DNA of 64,000 nucleotides. Source: Dinochytrium kinnereticum. Taxonomy: Eukaryota; Chytridiomycota; Chytridiomycetes; Chytridiales; Chytridiaceae. Shown here piece after piece: positions 57,751 to 64,000 of this stretch. Under the pieces are notes generated by a model that saw only the letters and a list, made by a program, of their open reading frames with translations, was not told the origin of the DNA and made no database searches. Where the stretch lies: contig JADGJT010000043.1 of NCBI GenBank assembly GCA_027604005.1, positions 1-64,000 of the forward strand, read 5' to 3'. Each line of letters opens with the position of its first letter. Positions within the stretch are counted from its first letter, which is position 1. The position numbers and the translations under genes are program-made.

Positions 57751-58218
57751 GGGAAGGGATAATATACCAGGAAAAGGTGTCTGGTAGAAAACTAATGAAC
57801 AAACAACATCCACTTCCAAAGGCATCCCATAAAGAGAGACTACGGTGAACCATATGTATGTCGTCACCTGCAACTGCAGGTGATTTAATGAGGCCATTCA
57901 CTGTCTCAGAAGACATCAAAATCCATCCATCACTCTCTTCTATGCAATAAATATGTAGATATTTAATGTGTGCAAGTACGTAAGCGCTGCTCGTGTATTT
58001 CTTCTTGTGATAAAAGTCCGACGAACCCACACAATGCAATAAGCATTTTCCCTAAAAAAAATGCTTGATAGGTACTTAGTGCGTAACAAGAATCTGCCTC
58101 TTCACGTTCGCTCGTTCGCTCTCTTCTGCACTCCACCTTTCGGACAAAACGTGTTGTGAATTTTCCAACGAAATTTCGAGTGATAGGCCCGACTCCTCTC
58201 CAACGGCCCTCGGACAGA

Positions 58219-61200
58219 ATGATGATCGGAGGAGACAACGCAGTGACACACTCGGCTGCATTCAGGATGGATGAGGACGAACCCATTGACCAAGATGTCA
58301 TGCGGAAAAGGCTGGAGGAGTTTAGGAGGCGAAAGGCACTGGATAAGATAAAGTGTGTTCAACCTCCACTTCATGTGACCACACTCCGACATCGCCTAAA
58401 CCCCTGCAATGGGATATTGCTCCCGTGCATGTTCTCCCTTCAATCTCTCCGTTTTTATATTCATTTTCTTCTTGCCTCGACGTGGTTTTTTGCGCTATAG
58501 CTTCGCGCATAGCCATTTTCTCTGGCAAGCCAATGTCCGACATTGCTTGTTCCATCTCCACATGAAGCTATCAAACCCGAAGCGAATCCCCATTGCTTAT
58601 TTATCATATTTTCAGGGCGAAGGCTGACCGTCAACGAGGAGTCGACAACCGCAACTTCACCGTTCCCATACCAAAAAAGGAGGTTATCCCAGAGATTGTT
58701 CCCAGCATCATGAACGACGCATCCCCTGTCGCTCCCGTCCCGGTTTCAAAGCCAACTGGAATGGCTCATCCGAAAACCAAACCGTCCGGCGCGACCACCC
58801 GTTCAACCTCTGCAGCCGCTCCATCCAAGACACATAATCAAGCGACTAACGGCCCCACGGGTCCTCCGCCAAGGAAGCAAACCCACTCATCCACCACAAC
58901 GACTAATGCTCCATCGAATGGCTCTATCTCGTTGAAGACTCATCAGGAACAGCCCATCAAGCCTGTTTCTTACCCTGTTCCTTCCCAACCTACCAAAGCT
59001 GGGGTGCTAAAGAAATCTTCAAGCCGCTCCAACCTTCCCACCAGTAGCTCCATGGCAGCCGCTAATAGTTATACCACCGCGGGGTCGCATGGGGTGGGTG
59101 TTGGCCATAAGCCGGCTGGAGTTTCAAAGCAGACACAGCAGATTAAATCCGCTATTAATGGGGTTAAGCAGCCGAAGCAACTTGCACCTGCTTCTGGTGT
59201 TGCTAGTAATGATCAGTATTACATATCTGCTGATAGCTTGCAGGAATTTATGAAGTCGGGAGGGAATACGTTGGCTCAGTTTGGAGGTGCTGGATCGGAG
59301 GCGAGTATCACTAAACGGTAAGTGCTAATTCATTGAGGTTTGATATTTTTTTCCCCGGCCATTCTCGTCTTTTCTCTCCTTTCTTCTCTTGAAACGTTTG
59401 TTATTGTTTAAGGTTTTCCAACTAAATAATTTCGATTTAGCACCTCGAAGTCGAACCTCCAGGCGACTTCCCGCGATATGTCGATCATGACCGACCGCTT
59501 TGTGATGTTGACGAGGGGTACTCAAACTGAAGCCGAAAAGGCAGATGACGAAAGTTGGAGTCTGAAGGTCAAAATGGTTGAACTGTTTGAAGAGGCTGAT
59601 CGACGCGCCGAGTCGGATTCGGACAAGCGGATCGCGGCTCAGTGCCTTCGCATGTTTGTGTCCATGCTTGATGCCGGTGAGGAGAAAGTTTTTCTGTTAT
59701 TGATTTCTGGTGGCTGTCCGTTTTGTTATTTTGACTAATCAAACTACCATTCAGTTACAAACTCACCCCATGTCTCAAAGACTTCGGCGTCTAAATCCTC
59801 ATCGACTCTTTCCTCTGCAAAGCCTCTTTCCCTCAACGAAGCAGCCGGAACATCTTCCGGCCGTCGATCCGCTAACCGAATCTCAGCGTCAACAAACTGG
59901 GAAGAGACATCACCTTCTTCTCCTGTTGGAGGCCGTGGATCTAGTCTCCTCGCATCCCAAAAGGCTGGTCTAACCCCTGTGCTTCGTCCTGGAGCTTATA
60001 GATCGACTGATCAGGCGAAATACACTCCGCACGATGATGATGATGATGAGGATTATGAAGAGGACGGAATCGACGATGAAGAGGATGAGGACATGGGTGT
60101 TTCGGCTCCGTCTTCTGCAAAGTCGGTCGGGTCAGCTAGCTTGAATGGGAGCGGAAAGAAGAGTGCAGATACCGACGGTCCTTACCATGTGACTGCTCCT
60201 GGAGTTCGACCCCGCGTGGGCCACCTCGATGAAGACAGTGAAATTCCCGAACCACCTCGCTCAAAGTTTTTGGAAGACATGGAAGCGGAAGAGCAGCAGA
60301 AGAAAATATTATCACCGTTTGTTGTTCGAACTCAAACGTTTCATAATGGTGCGCGATTTGAAGCGCAGTTTCCTTCTGGGGATGGGGATGATGAGGAGGA
60401 TGAGGAGATTTCTGCTTCTTTGCAGAGGGTTAGATTTGAGGGGGCTGCTAGTCGAACCCCTGGTGGGATGGTTGAAGAGGAGATGGAGGTGGAGTTAAAT
60501 GATACTGATCGGCATAGTGCTTTATGGCAGAAACATCGAGATGGGCCTGCTGCTCGTCGTAATGCTGGACACACTCCTAGGCCTCCTGCTCGATCCACTT
60601 ACGAGGACGAGGATGACGACGAGGAGGGTGGTGGCGACAACCATAATGACGACGCTGAGGACAACGAGGAGGACCAGGAGGAGGAAGATGAGGACGAAGA
60701 ATACGACGACCGCTTCACTCAGTTCCCTCGCTCCCGCCCTTTAACTACCCACCTTGGTTCCGCCCAGCGCACAAAAGGCACGCCTCACGCCTCCTCTCGC
60801 CCCATCTCCCTTCGCCCCAGAACGAACATGGACGATCCGGGCATGCAATCGATTGTTGGGATGCTGAATGGGATGCAGCTTGGTGAATCGGCTGTTGCCG
60901 CTGCGAGTTTGGTTTTGGGGAATGGAGAGGACGGGGTTGCTTCGTCTCCTGCTGGTGTTAGTGCTTCAGAGAGGATTGGGAGGGTGGCGGTTAGGAAACA
61001 TGGGCAGAAGGAGGTCAGGGTTGGGCCGGATGAGATTGATGGAGGGAGTTGTACGGTTTTGACGCCGAGAAGGGCTAGCAGGAAGGAGAGGGAAGGTGAG
61101 GTCTTCTCTTTTGTTATATTGTTTGTTTTACCCTTTTGTTAGGTTGTTTCTTCTCCGTTTTCCCCCTCCCCTCCCCACCCTTTTAATTTTAGCTACTGCA

Positions 61201-61989
61201 TTGCTTATTTTTTTCTCTCTATCTTAAACCAGAGCTTGGTGTGGATTCTGTCGTCACGAGCGCTAGGAGATCAGTTCGTCTTTTCAAGTCGGATGTGTTA
61301 AAGCCTTCCGAGACGGAGACTACCGATGAGCCTGCGGCCTTTCCTCCCTCTTCCTCTTCCTCTTCGATGCCAGCTTCTGGAGCTGCACCCCGTACCGAGG
61401 TGAAGGTCCTTCCTTACCATGCTGGCCGTATTGGTAATCTCGATCCATTTGAGGTTAAGAAGGTTCAGGAGCTGTTGGAGGAATCTGGTTTGGCTTATGT
61501 CCCAAACGAGGTATGATAATTGCTTGAGAGGGTGTTGGGATTTTAGTTCATTGGTTAATATCCTGTTGTTTTTTTTTTTGCTCTAAGCTCCTCCCCCGAG
61601 AAACCCCTACTCCCGTCACTCGCCCCACGGGTATCCTCAACCGCACTCTTCCGGGAAGTCTCACGAATACTGGCCCTCACTCAGCCCCCCACTCAGCCAC
61701 CCGAACAATCCTCACCCGTCCCGCTCGCACAACGACCGAAGAGGGTCAAGCTGGCACCCCAACGTCGTCGGCGATTGCACCTGGGCTGACTGGATCCGCG
61801 ACAGTTGGACGTAGAGCGAATGTTCTGACACCTGGAGGGTCTAGGGTGAATGTATTGGGGAATCAGCAGCAGCCTTTGCAGACGCCTTTGACTAGGGCTA
61901 AGGCTTCTGCTTTGAGGGCGGCGAATTTTGCGAAAGAGGCGGCGAGTTTGGGGGTGTTTGATCCTGAGGCTACTCCGCGGGCGAGGTGA
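58219..61989 (+). CDS. Possible CKAP2/HURP-like microtubule or spindle protein
   Basis: Six exons (58219-58352, 58616-59317, 59441-59676, 59755-61095, 61233-61510, 61588-61989) give 1030 aa in phase. The N-terminus is charged (MDEDEPIDQDVMRKRLEEFRRRK), followed by a long basic Ser/Thr/Pro/Lys-rich tract typical of microtubule binders. A helical block (about 280-358: TDRFVMLTRGTQTEAEKADD ... ADRRAESDSDKRIAAQCLRM) and very acidic runs (about 440-460 and 645-685) come next. Near the end are TVLTPRRASRKE, DSVVTSARRSVRLF and, about 70 residues on, LLEESGLAYVPNELL. Paired TPxRRSxR motifs plus a YxPN motif characterise CKAP2/HURP-type spindle proteins; the match is by motif order only. A Thr/Pro-rich tail with LTPGG and QTPLTRAK could be CDK-phosphorylated. 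Function is therefore tentative. Confidence 0.65.
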
Positions 61990-62686
61990 TTTGGTTGATT
62001 TTTTTGTGCTAAGGTTGAGGATGGTTATGATGGTGGGGTTATTTTTTATCTTTGAAGGATGGTGGTTTTTTTTTACTTTTTTTTGATTGATATGTCTGTG
62101 AAGCTATTAGCTCTGCTCTCTCCTTTTTCTTTATTTTACTCGTCCTTCTCCCTCTGCGTTGTTTTTGTATTTTATGGAAGAGGAAATAGGGAAGGAGTAT
62201 TTCTGGAGGTGTGTTGTTGTTGTTTGTTGATGTTGTTCCATTTCCGCTACTTTCTTCTTTTTTTTTTTTTACTTTCTGTGTGATTTGCTCTTTTACTTTG
62301 ATCCTTTTGAAATAACTTCACCATGGTTGTGCTATTCTTTTTTTATCTTTTGCTGTTTTTTGGTTTTTTTTTTAAATTTCATACCTTTTTTTCACTTCTT
62401 ATTTGGTTGACTTGGTGGTTGGTTTCCTGTTGGTTTATCTTTTCATTCTGAGGTTGGTTTGTAAGCGTTTTCATCTGTGTTTAGTATTTAATAAGTAAGC
62501 ATGCAAAAAGTTCTAAGGTTGACTTGCAAAGCCGTGTGAACAAAGTATTTGCTGTTCACACTGCCAAAGATTATAATCAACTATTATCATTAACGGAGCA
62601 GCAGGGTGACAAGCATGGTATGAGTTTCATTAATAAAGCAGATATGAGAGAAAAGAAAAAAAGCCAAAGAAAGAACAGGAAACCGA
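61990..62686. other. Convergent 3' intergenic region
   Basis: About 700 bp, strongly T-rich on the plus strand, between the stops of the spindle-like and VAM7 genes. No gene or repeat family recognised. Confidence 0.5.
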
Positions 62687-64000
62687 CTACTTTCGCCCCG
62701 CAACATAATCCAATTTCTTGGACGAGAGTTTTAGATTCTCAGAAACCTTTGAAACGCCTTCATCGAGATCCTCCAACAACTGATTCTGCAAATCTAATTC
62801 CTGTCCAATGGCCAATCCAATCTGCTGCTGTCTCTTCACAATCTTGGAGAGCACCTCCAAAGTCTCATCTTGCTCATTCATGGTTGACTTTTGAAGGTTT
62901 AGCAAGCCTTGATTGTCCAGGTTACGTGTGACTTCTGTTTCCATCGCCGCAGTGTTTCCAAATCTGCGACCTGACCTTGATGACATGGGAGAGACGCTGG
63001 TGGCGGTAGTTGAAGTGGTGGCCTTGGCGGAGGTGGGACGGAGGTCGGAAGATGTGGAGGTAAGGCTGTGGGAGAAGAGCTTGACGAGACGTTCGTATTC
63101 GTTTTGAATGTTGAGAATAAGATCGTATCGGCGCTCAATTTCTCCTTTTGTCAAGGGGATGCGGGTATCTTTTGGTGGGATCAAAGAGAAATATTAGAGT
63201 CTTGAAGTACGCAAGGACCAGAAGGAAGTGCGCCATTTTGACTTACTGGTTGGCTTTGCCTTCTCCTTCTCCAACATTCTATCACTCTCTTTCAGCTGTT
63301 CCTGGAGGCTCGTAATGGAGCTCTGAAGCAATGCCAACGCCTTCTTTGCCTGAATGATGGCCGATTGCGCTGCAACCGTATCCCCCGAAACCGAAAACCG
63401 ATCCCTTGATGCAGCAATAGCACGAATCTCCCTGCAAAGATTCTGAAGATTCCGGTACTCCCCCATCCAATCCTCCCCAGACCCAGGTCCAAGTCCATCC
63501 ATCGAAGAGCTGTTAGACCGAGACATCCCAAACATCCCACCCTCGGATGCAAAGGATCTCCGAGCAGTGTCCGGAATTCCCAGGAAGTCAGCCCATTCTG
63601 TACTTTTTCGCCATCGGTCGTCTCTAGACTCTAGAACGGCCATGAGGTACTGCTCGAGGCCTCGACGTCTGTCTTCAATCTTGCTGGGATCGGATGATGT
63701 GGTGAAGCCAAAAATCGAGATTATGTTCTTGGGAGGCAGGGGGTAAGGTGGTGGAGCATGCGGAAAAAGGGTCAGCCATGAGGCATTCAGGCTCTCAAAC
63801 TCTGAGTAAGGGTCGTAAAGGAGAGTTTTCCGAAACAGCATTGAACGAGTCAGTGAATGTGTGTGTGTCTTTTCGATCAGCCTTTACTTGCTGAGAGACT
63901 TACCTGAGTATCGACGGTAGACAGTCCATGCCCTTACAGGACCAGTGACGGATACCTGGAAGACGACATGCCTTGATGGGTTGTCCCTTACCTCAGCTCG
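62687..64000 (-). CDS. VAM7: Vam7-type PX-domain Qc-SNARE (5' end outside window)
   Basis: Partial gene. Exons 64000(open)-63904, 63801-63247 and 63168-62687 keep phase and give 377 residues plus stop. The PX domain runs from the edge: HVVFQVSVTGPVRAWTVYRR, then YSEFESLNASW across the first intron, and PPYPLPPKN; the RRYSEF basic patch binds phosphatidylinositol 3-phosphate. A middle helical part (YRNLQNLCREIRAIAASRD ... SLQEQLKESDRMLEKEK) follows. The C-terminal SNARE motif (QDETLEVLSKIVKRQQQIGL ... ELDLQNQLLEDLDEGV) has the zero-layer Gln and is followed by no membrane span. PX plus a Qc-SNARE without anchor is the hallmark of fungal Vam7, which acts in homotypic vacuole fusion with Vam3, Vti1 and Nyv1. 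Confidence 0.9.

Larger units (their letters stand above)
55415..58218. other. Large intergenic region with simple repeats and a decayed element
   Basis: About 2.8 kb. The left end is promoter of the Cys-rich gene. A (TGTC)n tract lies at 55784-55806 and AT-rich repeats at 55725-55742 and 55880-55935. The middle holds the decayed retroelement described separately. The right end is promoter and leader of the plus-strand spindle-like gene. Confidence 0.55.

Noticed and set aside
63802..63841. Start of VAM7 at the ATG at 63841
   Set aside because: That peptide is intron sequence; the PX domain continues through a phase-1 splice from 63801 to 63904 and out of the window.
1..64000. tRNA, rRNA or CRISPR features
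   Set aside because: No tRNA cloverleaf core, rRNA-like segment or spaced repeat array was recognised by eye; a covariance-model scan would be needed to exclude tRNAs.

Overview
The window is nuclear DNA of a fungus. Genes are intron-rich (up to 16 exons), introns are short (mostly 40-170 nt) with GT..AG ends, and intergenic spaces are usually 0.1-2.8 kb. A Vam7-type PX-SNARE, an Sfm1-type SPOUT methyltransferase and an Mpo1/YGL010w protein point to fungi. An FBXO3-like protein, a CaMK-like kinase and a large I-BAR-like/SH3 protein would suit an early-diverging (chytrid-like) lineage, but that placement is inference. I reconstructed 21 protein genes by hand-joining exons so that reading phase is kept across every junction, except for one unresolved N-terminus. 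No rRNA, tRNA or CRISPR array could be supported. Layout: 1-1.9 kb has no gene but holds a hairpin/direct repeat, a GC-rich patch and a purine-rich strand. 1.9-4.3 kb (-) is a Ser/Pro-rich unknown protein. 6.6-9.0 kb (+) is a C2H2 zinc-finger factor. 11.5-14.5 kb (+) is a Sel1/TPR protein. 14.9-15.8 kb (-) is a Rho GTPase. 16.5-22.0 kb (+) is an ABCC transporter. 22.4-24.1 kb (-) is mitochondrial succinate-CoA ligase beta. 25.2-26.5 kb (-) is a secreted Lys-rich protein with an in-frame stop. 27.6-32.5 kb (+) is a coiled-coil (BAR-like)/SH3 protein. 32.9-35.2 kb (+) is phosphoglucomutase/phosphopentomutase. 35.7-36.5 kb (+) is a SNAP-25-type SNARE. 36.9-38.6 kb (+) is a CaMK-like kinase with the catalytic lysine changed to Arg. 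38.9-39.9 kb (-) is Mpo1. 40.3-43.0 kb (-) is an ankyrin/transmembrane protein. 43.2-44.4 kb (+) is Sfm1. 44.6-45.5 kb (+) is Isa1. 45.8-47.7 kb (-) is an FBXO3-like F-box/ApaG protein. 47.9-49.6 kb (+) is a membrane-anchored epoxide hydrolase. 49.7-52.1 kb (-) is a nuclear ankyrin-like protein. 52.6-55.4 kb (-) is a Cys-rich putative regulator. 55.4-58.2 kb is intergenic with a decayed copia-like remnant. 58.2-62.0 kb (+) is a possible CKAP2/HURP-like spindle protein. 62.7-64.0 kb (-) is Vam7, running off the right edge. There is no operon-like or cluster logic: the genes are mostly housekeeping (central carbon, Fe-S, membrane fusion, ubiquitin, signalling). Several pairs are divergent over short shared promoters (ankyrin-TM/SFM1, FBXO3-like/epoxide hydrolase, Rho/ABCC). 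I found no clear new multi-gene system. The most interesting signals are single-gene oddities: the Arg-for-Lys kinase, the interrupted secreted gene, the Cys-rich regulator with unresolved start, the BAR-like/SH3 protein with a GC-AG intron, and the PxxPxR-bearing unknown protein.
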